From Flavobacteriaceae bacterium (lineage in GTDB: Bacteria > Bacteroidota > Bacteroidia > Flavobacteriales > Flavobacteriaceae): DNA of 41,730 nt. The DNA lies in the NCBI GenBank assembly GCA_029248455.1, contig JAQWJH010000081.1, positions 1-41,730 on the forward strand, given 5' to 3'. Position numbers and translations under genes: made by a program. The notes under the pieces were generated by a model, which was not told where the DNA came from, did no database searches, and was given only the letters and a program-made list of their open reading frames with translations. Below, piece after piece: positions 19,419 through 29,633 of the stretch; position 1 is the first letter of the stretch, and the number at the start of each line of letters is the position of its first letter.

Positions 19419-20603
19419 ATGAAAGAAGCGTATATAGTTAAAGCATATAGAACAGCGGTTGGAAAAGCTCCAAAGGGCTTGTTTAGGTTCAAAAGACCTG
19501 ATGAACTTGCCTCAGAAACAATTAATCATATGATTAGTGAAGTTCCACAACTGGACAAAACTAGAATTGATGATGTTATTGTTGGAAATGCCACACCTGA
19601 AGCAGAGCAAGGTTTAAATATCGCAAGAGTTATTTCTCTGATGGGTTTAAAGGTTGAAGATGTTCCTGGTGTCACTGTAAATCGATACTGTGCCTCTGGT
19701 CTTGAGACCATAGCAATGGCTTCAGCTAAAATAAAATCTGGAATGGCAGAATGTATAATAGCTGGTGGAGTTGAAAGCATGAGTTTCATTCCAATGGGAG
19801 GTTATAAAACTGTTCCTGATTATGGAATTGCTAAACAAGGGAAAGAGGATTATTATTGGGGAATGGGTCTCACAGCTGAACAGGTAGCAGAACAGTATAA
19901 AGTGAGCAGAGAGGATCAAGATGAATTCGCTCTTAATTCTCATCTTAAGGCTGTTGATGCTATATCCAAAGGAAAATTTAAATCGCAGATTGTTCCAATT
20001 ACAGTTGAAGAAACTTTTTTAAATCAAAATGGCCAAAAAGAAATAAAAAATTACTCTGTTGATACTGATCAAGGGCCTAGAAAAGATACTAATTTAAAAG
20101 TATTAAATAAATTAAGACCGGTATTCAAAATGAATGGAAGTGTTACTGCGGGCAACTCTTCTCAAATGAGTGATGGAGCTGCATTTGTTTTAATTATGAG
20201 CGAAAAAATGGTAAAAGAATTAAATATTGAGCCCATAGCTCAACTGGTTAATTACGCAGTCGCAGGAGTTCCTCCAAAAATAATGGGAATTGGACCAATT
20301 AAAGCTATTCCAAAAGTTTTAAAACAAGCTGATATGAAAATTGATGATATCAATCTGATTGAACTAAATGAGGCATTCTCATCTCAATCACTAGCAGTAA
20401 TTCGAGAACTAGATTTAAATAAAGACATTATAAATGTAAACGGAGGAGCAATTGCACTTGGTCATCCTCTTGGTTGTTCTGGTGCAAAACTATCAGTTCA
20501 GTTATTTAGCGAAATGAGAGAAAGAAAATCTAAATATGGAATGGTAACAATGTGTGTAGGTGCAGGTCAAGGCGCTGCAGGAATTTTTGAATTTTTAAAA
20601 TAA
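19419..20603 (+). CDS. Acetyl-CoA acyltransferase (thiolase)
   Basis: [58 protein letters not shown]. Confidence 0.95.
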   Translation: MKEAYIVKAYRTAVGKAPKGLFRFKRPDELASETINHMISEVPQLDKTRIDDVIVGNATPEAEQGLNIARVISLMGLKVEDVPGVTVNRYCASGLETIAMASAKIKSGMAECIIAGGVESMSFIPMGGYKTVPDYGIAKQGKEDYYWGMGLTAEQVAEQYKVSREDQDEFALNSHLKAVDAISKGKFKSQIVPITVEETFLNQNGQKEIKNYSVDTDQGPRKDTNLKVLNKLRPVFKMNGSVTAGNSSQMSDGAAFVLIMSEKMVKELNIEPIAQLVNYAVAGVPPKIMGIGPIKAIPKVLKQADMKIDDINLIELNEAFSSQSLAVIRELDLNKDIINVNGGAIALGHPLGCSGAKLSVQLFSEMRERKSKYGMVTMCVGAGQGAAGIFEFLK

Positions 20604-20610
20604 TTATAAT

Positions 20611-22413
20611 ATGGAAATAAAAGAACAAAATATTACAAGAGGAGGTGAATTTATAATTAATGAAACCGACTCAAATGATGTGTTTACACCAGAAGATTTT
20701 AGTGAGGAGCAGTTAATGATGAAACAAGCAGTTAAAGATTTTATAGAAAAAGAGGTTATTCCTTACAGAGAAAGGTTTGAAAATAAAGACTACCAATTAA
20801 CTGAAGATACTATGAAAAAAGCCGGAGAACTTGGCTTCCTAGGTGTTGCTGTCCCAGTTGAATATGGTGGTATGGGAATGGGTTTCGTTTCTACAATGTT
20901 AGTTTGTGAAGCAATTTCAGGAGCTTGCGGTTCATTATCAACAGCATTTGGAGCACACACTGGAATCGGAACAATGCCTATAGTTCTTTATGGAAATGAA
21001 GAACAAAACAAAAAATATGTTCCTAAACTAGCCAGCGGTGAAGTTTTTGGATCTTATTGTCTTACAGAACCCTCAGCTGGGTCTGATGCAAATAGTGGTA
21101 AAACTAAAGCGGTGCTTTCAAATGATGGCTCTCACTACAAAATTACAGGACAAAAAATGTGGATTTCAAACGCAGGATTTGCTAAGATATTTATAGTTTT
21201 TGCGAGAATAGAAGATGATAAAAATATAACAGGATTTATAGTGCCATATGAGAGTGATAATGGTATTACTTTGGGTGAGGAGGAAAAGAAGTTAGGAATA
21301 CATTCATCCTCTACCAGGCAAGTATTTTTTAACGAAACAAAAGTCCCTGTCGAAAACATGCTATCTAAAAGAGGAAGTGGATTCAAAATAGCTATGAACT
21401 CCTTAAATGTTGGAAGAATCAAACTAGCAGTTGCATGCTTAGATGCTCAAAAAAGAGTTACAACACATGCAATTCAATATGCTAATGAAAGAATTCAGTT
21501 TAATACTAAAATTATAGATTTTGAAGCTATCAAAGAAAAAGTTGCTATAATGACCACTGATACATATGTCGGTGAATCGGCATGCTACAGAGCTGCAAAA
21601 AACATTGAAGATCGGATTAAAATAAGACACGAAAGTGGAAATAGTTTTCAAGAATCAGAACTTAAAGGTGTTGAGGAATATGTAATTGAATGTTCTCTTT
21701 TAAAAGTTGCAGTTAGTGAAGACATGCAAAACATTGCTGATGAAGGTATACAGGTTTTTGGTGGAATGGGATTCTCAGCAGATACTCCAATGGAGGGTGC
21801 GTGGAGAGATTGCAGAATTGGAAGAATTTATGAAGGAACAAATGAAATCAACAGAATGTTAAGTGTGGGAATGCTTATAAAAAAAGCGATGAAAGGTCAT
21901 ATTGACTTCATCAATCCTGCTACAGCTGTAAGTGAAGAGTTATTGGGTATTCCATCCTTTGATATTCCAGACCTTACCGAACTTTTTGCGCAAGAAAAAT
22001 TAATATTAAAAAATCTTAAAAAAGTATTTTTAATGTTAGCTGGAGCTGGAATAAAAAAGTTTGGAGATAAATTAGAAGAACATCAACTGATGCTAATGGG
22101 AGTCTCTGATATTTTAATAGAAATATACATGTCTGAATCTGCACTTTTAAGAACGGAAAAAAACTGTAATAGATTTGGAAAAGAAAATCAATCAGAACAA
22201 ATAGCTATGACACAATTATATCTATATAATGCTGTTGATATAGTTCAATCAAGAGGAAAGGAAGTAATTATATCATTTTCATCTGGGGATGAGCAAAAGG
22301 GATTATTGATGGGACTCAAAAGGTTTACAAAATATTATGAGTTTCCAAATGTAATTGGGTTAAAAAATAAAATAGCTCAAAAATTGAAGAACGAAAACAA
22401 GTATTGTTTTTAA
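20611..22413 (+). CDS. Acyl-CoA dehydrogenase family protein, long form (600 aa)
   Basis: FTPEDFSEEQLMMKQAVKDFIEKEV, LTEPSAGSDANSGKT, GQKMWISNAGFAKIF, GGMGFSADTPMEGAWRDCRIGRIYEGTNEINR, extra C-terminal domain. Confidence 0.93.
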   Translation: MEIKEQNITRGGEFIINETDSNDVFTPEDFSEEQLMMKQAVKDFIEKEVIPYRERFENKDYQLTEDTMKKAGELGFLGVAVPVEYGGMGMGFVSTMLVCEAISGACGSLSTAFGAHTGIGTMPIVLYGNEEQNKKYVPKLASGEVFGSYCLTEPSAGSDANSGKTKAVLSNDGSHYKITGQKMWISNAGFAKIFIVFARIEDDKNITGFIVPYESDNGITLGEEEKKLGIHSSSTRQVFFNETKVPVENMLSKRGSGFKIAMNSLNVGRIKLAVACLDAQKRVTTHAIQYANERIQFNTKIIDFEAIKEKVAIMTTDTYVGESACYRAAKNIEDRIKIRHESGNSFQESELKGVEEYVIECSLLKVAVSEDMQNIADEGIQVFGGMGFSADTPMEGAWRDCRIGRIYEGTNEINRMLSVGMLIKKAMKGHIDFINPATAVSEELLGIPSFDIPDLTELFAQEKLILKNLKKVFLMLAGAGIKKFGDKLEEHQLMLMGVSDILIEIYMSESALLRTEKNCNRFGKENQSEQIAMTQLYLYNAVDIVQSRGKEVIISFSSGDEQKGLLMGLKRFTKYYEFPNVIGLKNKIAQKLKNENKYCF

Positions 22414-22446
22414 ACTTTAATTATTAAATAATTTTTAAATTTAAGT

Positions 22447-23778
22447 ATGAAATACTTGAAATTCATACCTATTTTTATTTTCACTAACATTCTTTTATCT
22501 CAAGATAGGAATGTTCTATATGAAATCATTAACGATGTTTCATCTGAAAGAATTAAAACAGACGTGCAAAAATTAGTATCCTTTGGGACACGACATACCT
22601 TAAGTGATACGATTTCAAACACCAATGGGATTGGTGCTGCAAGGAGATGGATAAAATCAAAATTTGAAGAAATTTCAAAAGAATGCAATAATTGTCTTGA
22701 TGTTGATTTCCAAAAAAATTTCTATAAAAAAAATAAAAAACGATTGGTAAATGATGTTTGGATCAATAATGTGATTGCAATTCAAAAAGGTTCAAAATTC
22801 CCTAATAGATACGTGATTATGAGTGGAGATATAGATAGCAGGGTTTCTGATCCAAACGATTTTGAATCAGAATCACCTGGTGCTAACGACAATGCGTCTG
22901 GCATGGCTGGAGTAATAGAGGCTTCAAGAGTTTTGAGTAAATATAAATTTGAAAATAGTATCATTTACGCAGGATTGTCTGGTGAAGAACAAGGTTTATA
23001 TGGCGGAATTGGACTAGCAGCTTTTGCAAAAAAAAATAATTGGGATATCATCGCAGTTTTGAACAATGATATGATTGGAAATATTGAAGGTATTGATGGA
23101 GTTATTGATAATTATAGCTTTAGAATTTTTTCAGAACCAACACCAGCTAATGAATCAGAAAATGATAGAAAAAAAAGAAGATTCTATGGTGGTGAAGTTG
23201 ACGGAAATTCCAGACAATTAGCCAGATATATTCACGGAAATGTCAAACAATTTATGCCGAAATTAAATCCAATGATGATTTATAGATTAGATAGATTTGG
23301 AAGAGGTGGGCATCATAGACCATTTAATGACTTAGGCTATGCAGGCGTTAGAATAATGGAAGCTCATGAAAATTACAATAGACAACATCAAGATATCAGA
23401 AAAGAAAATGGCATTAAATATGGAGATGTAATTTCTGGAGTTAATTTTCAATATGCAAAAAGTCTAACTGCAGTCAATGCAATTAATTTAGCTTCATTAG
23501 GATGGAGTCCTGAGGAGCCTAAGAATTTAAAAATTGGTGGTATTGTAGAACCATCTACTAAACTCAAATGGGACATTCATGATGACGAGGGTATAATTGG
23601 ATATAAGATTTATTGGAGAAATACAACATCACACGTATGGGAAAATAGTAAATTTATAGGAAAAATAAATGATTATACTTTTGAAGGTGTAGTTATTGAT
23701 AATTTCTTATTTGGCGTGTCAAGTGTGAGTAAAAGAGGATTTGAAAGTATAATTGTATTTCCAGATGAAATCTTTTAA
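22447..23778 (+). CDS. Secreted M28 family metallopeptidase
   Basis: Signal peptide; MSGDIDSR, GANDNASGMAGVIEASR, GLSGEEQGLYGG, LNNDMIGN; C-terminal Fn3-like segment. Confidence 0.85.
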   Translation: MKYLKFIPIFIFTNILLSQDRNVLYEIINDVSSERIKTDVQKLVSFGTRHTLSDTISNTNGIGAARRWIKSKFEEISKECNNCLDVDFQKNFYKKNKKRLVNDVWINNVIAIQKGSKFPNRYVIMSGDIDSRVSDPNDFESESPGANDNASGMAGVIEASRVLSKYKFENSIIYAGLSGEEQGLYGGIGLAAFAKKNNWDIIAVLNNDMIGNIEGIDGVIDNYSFRIFSEPTPANESENDRKKRRFYGGEVDGNSRQLARYIHGNVKQFMPKLNPMMIYRLDRFGRGGHHRPFNDLGYAGVRIMEAHENYNRQHQDIRKENGIKYGDVISGVNFQYAKSLTAVNAINLASLGWSPEEPKNLKIGGIVEPSTKLKWDIHDDEGIIGYKIYWRNTTSHVWENSKFIGKINDYTFEGVVIDNFLFGVSSVSKRGFESIIVFPDEIF

Positions 23779-23781
23779 AAT

Positions 23782-24894
23782 CTAATTATTTATAATTCTT
23801 AAAAAACTTTCTTTATCAGTATCTCCCTCTGTATTGAAAAGTAATATTCTTGAATTTTTGTCAAGCCCAATATGTTTTTTTAATTTTTTTACTTTTTCAT
23901 CACTTAAGCATTTAATTAATCCCGCAAGGCCGGCAGCACCGGATTCACCAGAAATAATTTTAGAATCATTTTCATAAGGATTATATAATAATTTCATTGA
24001 TGATTTTACTCGATTATCCGATATTTTTATAACCCCATCACAACCACTTTTTATTATATTCCAAGCAGATTTTGAAGGAATACCACAATTTAAACCGGCC
24101 ATTATTGTAGTTAAATTTCCAACTGGAGAAACTCTTTTACCGTTGTTAAGGGAATCATAAACTCCACTTGATTCATTGGGCTCTACTAAAATAATTTTAG
24201 GTCTATTGATTCCGTACCTATTTAAATAATACCAAATACAAGAAGCTGCCCAAGATCCAACTCCACATTGTAAAAAGACAATATCAATACTTGGTTTATT
24301 TATAAAATTAATGGTATCCTGCATTTCTATTAAGTGAGTTAAATAACCAGACATTATGTAAGCGGGAATAGTTTCATAATTATCCCAGGAAGCATCTTGA
24401 ACAAATTCCCAATTATTTTTTAGAGATATATTAAAGGCATATTTACAAGTATTCTCGTAATTTAAATCTAATATTTCAACTTTAGCACCGTAAGATGAAA
24501 TTCCTTTGATTCTTAATTTTGAAGTGTTTCTAGGCACGTATACGACGCATTTTCTATTATACATCATTGATGACCACGCCAAGGCTTTTCCATGATTACC
24601 ATCTGTTGCAGTACAAAAAACAGAAACTTCAGGTTTATTTTTTAAAATTAAACTGACAGCATATGAGGCCCCTAACCCTTTAAAAGCATTTAAACCAAAT
24701 CTTTGTGATTCATCTTTTATAAATAGATTAGCAATATTTAAATTATTTGATAAACCAGAAAGTTCATAAAGAGGTGTTTTAAAATAATTTCTTAATTTTT
24801 TATGATATATAAGAGGTTTACTTTTTTTTAAAATTTTATTTGTTGAGTTTTCAACTAATAAATTTGAAGGATTATTAATAATAAAATCTTTCAT
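23782..24894 (-). CDS. PLP-dependent enzyme, diaminopropionate ammonia-lyase family
   Basis: TPLYELSGLS, KDESQRFGLNAFKGLGASYAVS, TDGNHGKALAWSS, GVGSWAAS, GESGAAGLAGL. Confidence 0.85.
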   Translation of the reverse strand: MKDFIINNPSNLLVENSTNKILKKSKPLIYHKKLRNYFKTPLYELSGLSNNLNIANLFIKDESQRFGLNAFKGLGASYAVSLILKNKPEVSVFCTATDGNHGKALAWSSMMYNRKCVVYVPRNTSKLRIKGISSYGAKVEILDLNYENTCKYAFNISLKNNWEFVQDASWDNYETIPAYIMSGYLTHLIEMQDTINFINKPSIDIVFLQCGVGSWAASCIWYYLNRYGINRPKIILVEPNESSGVYDSLNNGKRVSPVGNLTTIMAGLNCGIPSKSAWNIIKSGCDGVIKISDNRVKSSMKLLYNPYENDSKIISGESGAAGLAGLIKCLSDEKVKKLKKHIGLDKNSRILLFNTEGDTDKESFLRIINN

Positions 24895-24903
24895 TAATTT
24901 TAT

Positions 24904-25887
24904 CTACTCTTTTCTAAAACCTTGTTTATCCATCCAATCATCATTATAAATTTTTCCAATATAGCGACTGCCTGAATCATGTAATAAAACTACTACGACA
25001 TCCTCCTTTTTAAATTTATTTTTCAATTGTAAAAGTCCCTTTACAGCAGCTCCACATGAATTTCCAGCAAAAATACCTTCCTCTTTGGCTAATTTTCTTG
25101 TATATAAAGCTGCGTCCTCATCTGTTACTTTTTCAAATGCATCAATTAAGTCAAAGTCAACATTTTTTGGCAATATATCTTCACCAATTCCTTCCGTAAC
25201 GTAGGGGTATATTTCTTTTTCATCAAAAATTCCAGTTTCATGATATTTTTTAAAAACGGATCCATAAGTATCAATTCCCCAAATCATAATATTTGGATTT
25301 TTTTCTTTTAAAAATTTAGCAACTCCAGAAATGGTTCCTCCAGTACCTACTCCCACAACAAAATGAGTAATTTTACCATCAGTTTGAGACCATATTTCAG
25401 GACCTGTAGACTCATAATGAGCAGAACTGTTAGATGGATTATCATACTGATTGACATACCATGCATTAGGTGTTTCTTCACCAATTCTTTTTGAAGTAGA
25501 ATAATATGACTTAGGATCATCAGGTTTAACATCTGTAGGACATACAATAACTTTAGCTCCGACTGCTTTTAATACATCAAACTTTTCCTTAGACTGTTTA
25601 TCGGTAGAAACACATATAAGTTTATATCCTTTAACAATGGCTGCTAATGCTAAACCCATACCTGTATTTCCTGACGTTCCCTCTACAATTGTTCCTCCGG
25701 GCTTTAACCTGCCATCTTTTTCAGCATCTTCAATCATTTTCAATGCCATTCTGTCTTTAACCGAGTTTCCTGGATTAAAATATTCTACCTTGGCAAGTAC
25801 CAAGGCATCTATTTCAGACGTGATTTTATTTAATTTGATTAAAGGTGTATTTCCTATGGTTTCTAAAATATTTTTTGAATATCTCAT
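24904..25887 (-). CDS. PLP-dependent cysteine synthase / cystathionine beta-synthase family protein
   Basis: IGNTPLIKLN, NPGNSVKDRMA, EGTSGNTGMGLA, GVGTGGTISGVA; ends after the catalytic domain with no Bateman module. Confidence 0.88.
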   Translation of the reverse strand: MRYSKNILETIGNTPLIKLNKITSEIDALVLAKVEYFNPGNSVKDRMALKMIEDAEKDGRLKPGGTIVEGTSGNTGMGLALAAIVKGYKLICVSTDKQSKEKFDVLKAVGAKVIVCPTDVKPDDPKSYYSTSKRIGEETPNAWYVNQYDNPSNSSAHYESTGPEIWSQTDGKITHFVVGVGTGGTISGVAKFLKEKNPNIMIWGIDTYGSVFKKYHETGIFDEKEIYPYVTEGIGEDILPKNVDFDLIDAFEKVTDEDAALYTRKLAKEEGIFAGNSCGAAVKGLLQLKNKFKKEDVVVVLLHDSGSRYIGKIYNDDWMDKQGFRKE

Positions 25888-25949
25888 AAAAATTTAAAAT
25901 ACAAATTTAAACTTTAAGTTTTGTCAAAATAACTTTTGCTTAATATTAT

Positions 25950-27179
25950 TCAATTAATTTTCAAAGAATCAGTTGGAGAAATTCTGCCAATAATAAATGA
26001 AGGTATTATCAACATAGCAAAACAGAGAAATAATACACAAAGATTTAATAAAATAATTGTAGTAAAATTTAAATCTAAAGGCACTTCAGAAACGTAATAT
26101 GTTAGAGGATCTAACTTTACTAACCCAGTTACTTTTTGAAATAATACCAGTCCAACACCAATTAAATTTCCAAAAAAAAGACCCAAAGAAATTAAGTATA
26201 CACCATTTGAAATAAAAATATTTCTAATTGAAGTTTGCTTAGATCCTAAAACTTTTAAAACACCTATTAGTTGAGTCCTTTCTAAAATAGTAACTAACAA
26301 AGCAGTGATCATATTAATTCCACCTACTAAAATCATTATTATAATGATAACCATGATATTCATATCAAAGAGTGCTATCCAATTAAATATATCAGGAAAT
26401 TTTTCTGAAATTTTGATAACATCAAGGTCTGACGATGTGTTTTCATATAAATCGTTAGAAATATTTGAAACCTCATCAAAATTATTAATGAACAACTCAA
26501 AGCTTCCTATTTCGTCGTGTTTCCAATTATTCATCTTTTGAATGTGTCTTATATCTCCTAAAAAATAAAGTTGATCAAATTCAATCAAACCAGACTTAAA
26601 AATTCCAACGACTTTAAAATTTCTTTCATTTGGAAAGGAAGAACCATTTTTAAAAAAGGTAGTTTTGAATTTCTCTCCTAAATTGATAGATAATCTTTTT
26701 GATAAATATTCAGAAATCATAACATCATTGGTTAACTTGTCATTTAAATTTGGGAATTTACCATCAACTAAATATTTAGAAAAATTATTAGAATTAAAAT
26801 CTTCACGTATTCCTTTGAATACCACTCCTTCAAAAGTTGATTCAGTCGTGATAACACCAGGTTTATAAGCAACTGTTTGAATATGTAAAATTTTATTATT
26901 TGTATTACTATTATAAAAATCTTGATTAATCACAATTGGGTTTAATGACGATTGAGAAGAGTTGTTTTGAAAATTTGATATAATAATATGACCAAAAAAA
27001 GAAGACACTTTATCCTCTATAGATTTTTGTAGGCCAACTCCGGATGAAATTGAAATTATCATCATTATTAAACCCATTGAAATAGATAAAATTGAAATTT
27101 TTATTATTGGTGATGAAATAGTATTTTTATAAGGCTTTGACCTTATTATTCGAGATGCAATAAATGATTCAAATCTCAT
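25950..27179 (-). CDS. FtsX-like/LolC-LolE-type ABC permease
   Basis: N-terminal TM, large extracytoplasmic loop, three C-terminal TMs; LERTQLIGVLKVLGSKQTSIRNIFI. Confidence 0.85.
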   Translation of the reverse strand: MRFESFIASRIIRSKPYKNTISSPIIKISILSISMGLIMMIISISSGVGLQKSIEDKVSSFFGHIIISNFQNNSSQSSLNPIVINQDFYNSNTNNKILHIQTVAYKPGVITTESTFEGVVFKGIREDFNSNNFSKYLVDGKFPNLNDKLTNDVMISEYLSKRLSINLGEKFKTTFFKNGSSFPNERNFKVVGIFKSGLIEFDQLYFLGDIRHIQKMNNWKHDEIGSFELFINNFDEVSNISNDLYENTSSDLDVIKISEKFPDIFNWIALFDMNIMVIIIIMILVGGINMITALLVTILERTQLIGVLKVLGSKQTSIRNIFISNGVYLISLGLFFGNLIGVGLVLFQKVTGLVKLDPLTYYVSEVPLDLNFTTIILLNLCVLFLCFAMLIIPSFIIGRISPTDSLKIN

Positions 27180-27184
27180 AACAA

Positions 27185-28366
27185 ATGAAACTCTGTAGAA
27201 TTATATTCAAAAATACCTTTTTTTTGATTTTAATGACGTTTAGTTTTTTATCTTTTTCACAAAAAAATGAAAAATTAAAAGTAGGCGCAGAGAGAACAGA
27301 ATTGTTTTTAAATGACATTAAGGATAAAAATGTGGCAATCGTTGCTAATTTAACATCAATAATAAAATCACAAAACAGCTCAATTCACCTTATTGACTCA
27401 CTAATTAAATTAAACATAAAAGTAAAGAAGGTTTTTTCCCCTGAGCATGGTTTTCGAGGTGAGGCAGATGCTGGAGAAAAAGTAGAAGATGGAAAGGATA
27501 ACAAAACTGGTTTACCAATTATATCTCTTCACGGATCAAATAAAAAACCAACTAAAGATCATTTGAATAATATAGATATAGTAATATTTGATATTCAAGA
27601 CGTAGGTGCTAGATTTTATACATACATTTCAACGCTGCATTATATAATGGAGGCTGTGGCTGAAAACAATAAAGAATTAATAATTCTAGATAGGCCTAAT
27701 CCAAATGGACATTATATAGACGGGCCTGTACTTGAAAAACAATTTCAAAGTTTCGTTGGAATGCATCCAGTTCCAATTGTTCATGGCATGACAATTGGTG
27801 AATTTGGAATAATGATCAATGAGGAAGGTTGGTTACTAAACCAAGTTAAATCAAATTTAAAGGTTATTCCTATAAAAAATTACGATAGAAATGTAAACTA
27901 TATTTTACCTGTGAAACCATCACCTAATCTACCTAACAAACAATCAATTAATTTATATCCAAGTTTATGTTTTTTTGAACAAACACCTATTAGTATTGGC
28001 AGAGGAACAACTAAACAATTTCAAGTAATTGGCAGCCCTGAGTGGAGTAAAACATCATTTTATTTTACACCACAATCAATGAAAGGGGCAAAATTTCCAA
28101 AACATATGAATATAAATTGCAATGGAATTGATCTAAGCAACTACCCATTTTTAAATGAAATAAATTTGAAGTGGCTTATAGATGCTTACAATAAATCAAA
28201 AAATAAATCTAAATTTTTTAGAGATGGATTTAACAAATTAGCTGGAAATAATAAGCTTAAAAATCAAATTATTAATGGTTTAAGTGAAAAACAAATAAAA
28301 CAAAGTTGGAAAGATGATATTGAAATTTTTAAATCTATTAGATCTAAGTATTTATTGTATAAATAG
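27185..28366 (+). CDS. DUF1343 protein, NamZ-like exo-beta-N-acetylmuramidase
   Basis: Signal peptide; SPEHGFRGEADAGEKV, LPIISLHGSNKKP, DIQDVGARFYTYISTLHYIMEA, LDRPNPNG, SIGRGTTKQFQVIGSPEW. Confidence 0.88.
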   Translation: MKLCRIIFKNTFFLILMTFSFLSFSQKNEKLKVGAERTELFLNDIKDKNVAIVANLTSIIKSQNSSIHLIDSLIKLNIKVKKVFSPEHGFRGEADAGEKVEDGKDNKTGLPIISLHGSNKKPTKDHLNNIDIVIFDIQDVGARFYTYISTLHYIMEAVAENNKELIILDRPNPNGHYIDGPVLEKQFQSFVGMHPVPIVHGMTIGEFGIMINEEGWLLNQVKSNLKVIPIKNYDRNVNYILPVKPSPNLPNKQSINLYPSLCFFEQTPISIGRGTTKQFQVIGSPEWSKTSFYFTPQSMKGAKFPKHMNINCNGIDLSNYPFLNEINLKWLIDAYNKSKNKSKFFRDGFNKLAGNNKLKNQIINGLSEKQIKQSWKDDIEIFKSIRSKYLLYK

Positions 28367-28367
28367 A

Positions 28368-29033
28368 TTAAGGAATCTTTAGATACTTATGAGTTTGTAA
28401 AGAAATTTTCCACTTATCATTTTTTTTAATATAATCGACTATAATTGGCAGCATTTCATCTTTTTTGTCCCATTCTGGCTGCAAAAAAAGAATACATTTT
28501 TTGTTGACTTTTTTTGATTGTTCTTCTGCATAAATAAGATCATGTTTATTAAAAACTATTACTTTAAGTTCGTTGGCTCGTAAATAAACTTCATCAGAGG
28601 GGGGTTTTCTTTTTTTTGGAGATAAACATATCCAATCCCAGGAACCTGTTAGTGTATTTGAACCTGATGTTTCTACATGAACTTTAATTCCATTTTGTTT
28701 TAATAATTTTGTTAAGGGATTCATATTCCACATCAAAGGCTCACCGCCTGTTATAACCACCATTTTTGAATGTTTTACAGCATTATCAACTAACATATTA
28801 ATTGAAATTACAGGATGAATATTAGAATCCCAACTTTCTTTTACGTCACACCAGTGACACCCAACATCACACCCCGCAACTCTAATAAAATAGGCAGCTG
28901 ATCCGCTATAATATCCCTCACCTTGAATGGTGTAAAAAGATTCCATAATTGGGAGTTTAAATCCTAATTCAATATCAGATTTGTCCAAGTTTTTATCCAC
29001 AGGACAAATATATATCATATAATTAATTAACAT
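28368..29033 (-). CDS. queE: 7-carboxy-7-deazaguanine synthase (radical SAM)
   Basis: MESFYTIQGEGYYSGSAAYFIRVAGCDVGCHWCDVKESWD, VVITGGEPLM. Confidence 0.93.
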   Translation of the reverse strand: MLINYMIYICPVDKNLDKSDIELGFKLPIMESFYTIQGEGYYSGSAAYFIRVAGCDVGCHWCDVKESWDSNIHPVISINMLVDNAVKHSKMVVITGGEPLMWNMNPLTKLLKQNGIKVHVETSGSNTLTGSWDWICLSPKKRKPPSDEVYLRANELKVIVFNKHDLIYAEEQSKKVNKKCILFLQPEWDKKDEMLPIIVDYIKKNDKWKISLQTHKYLKIP

Positions 29034-29073
29034 TAAAAAGGAATTACTACTTTTAATTAATTTTTAATTTAAG

Positions 29074-29622
29074 ATGAAAAATTTGTTATTTTTTTTATTG
29101 ATATTATTTTATGTTGGATGTTCAAATAACCCTGACTATCTAATAAAAAAAGGACAAGTTGGGAAGGTCAACAATGAAACTCTTGTTAAAGAGCTAGATT
29201 CGATATTCTTAAACGACTCGATTGTTAAAAGGATTGGAGAAGGAGACTATATGTTTTCTGGAGACGACAAATATTTAATTTTTAATAGAAAGGAAGAGCA
29301 CCTTCTTTCACTTACTCCTAAACAACAACATGATATAAATGAAAGAATTGAAACCATAGAAATAATAAGTGACAAGTTTAAAACTATAAAAGGGATCAGT
29401 TCAAATAGTTCTTTTGGAGACATAAAAAAAAATCTTACTATTTCTGATATTCAAAATACAATTAACAACATTGTTGTTTTTGTAGATGAAATTGATGCTT
29501 ACTTCATAATTGATAAAAAAAACTTGCCCTTAGAGTTTAGATTAGGCACTAGTAAAAAAATTCAAGCAATTAACATTCCATCAAACTCTAAAATCAAAAG
29601 ATTTATGATTGGATGGGACTAA
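29074..29622 (+). CDS. Hypothetical lipoprotein
   Basis: Signal and lipobox LFYVGCSN; no catalytic motif recognised. Confidence 0.6.
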   Translation: MKNLLFFLLILFYVGCSNNPDYLIKKGQVGKVNNETLVKELDSIFLNDSIVKRIGEGDYMFSGDDKYLIFNRKEEHLLSLTPKQQHDINERIETIEIISDKFKTIKGISSNSSFGDIKKNLTISDIQNTINNIVVFVDEIDAYFIIDKKNLPLEFRLGTSKKIQAINIPSNSKIKRFMIGWD

Positions 29623-29633
29623 ATCGTTTAATA

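Noticed and set aside
20635-20652. Near-perfect Shine-Dalgarno-like AAGAGGAGGTGA inside the 5' end of the long acyl-CoA dehydrogenase gene, suggesting an internal start
   Set aside because: It encodes a plausible in-frame TRGGEF segment of the N-terminus, and the ATG after it (20659 region) is out of frame; Bacteroidota rely little on SD sequences.
25347-25547. 66-aa alternate-frame minus-strand ORF inside the cysteine synthase-like gene
   Set aside because: Same-strand frame-shifted reading of a conserved region; low-complexity translation.
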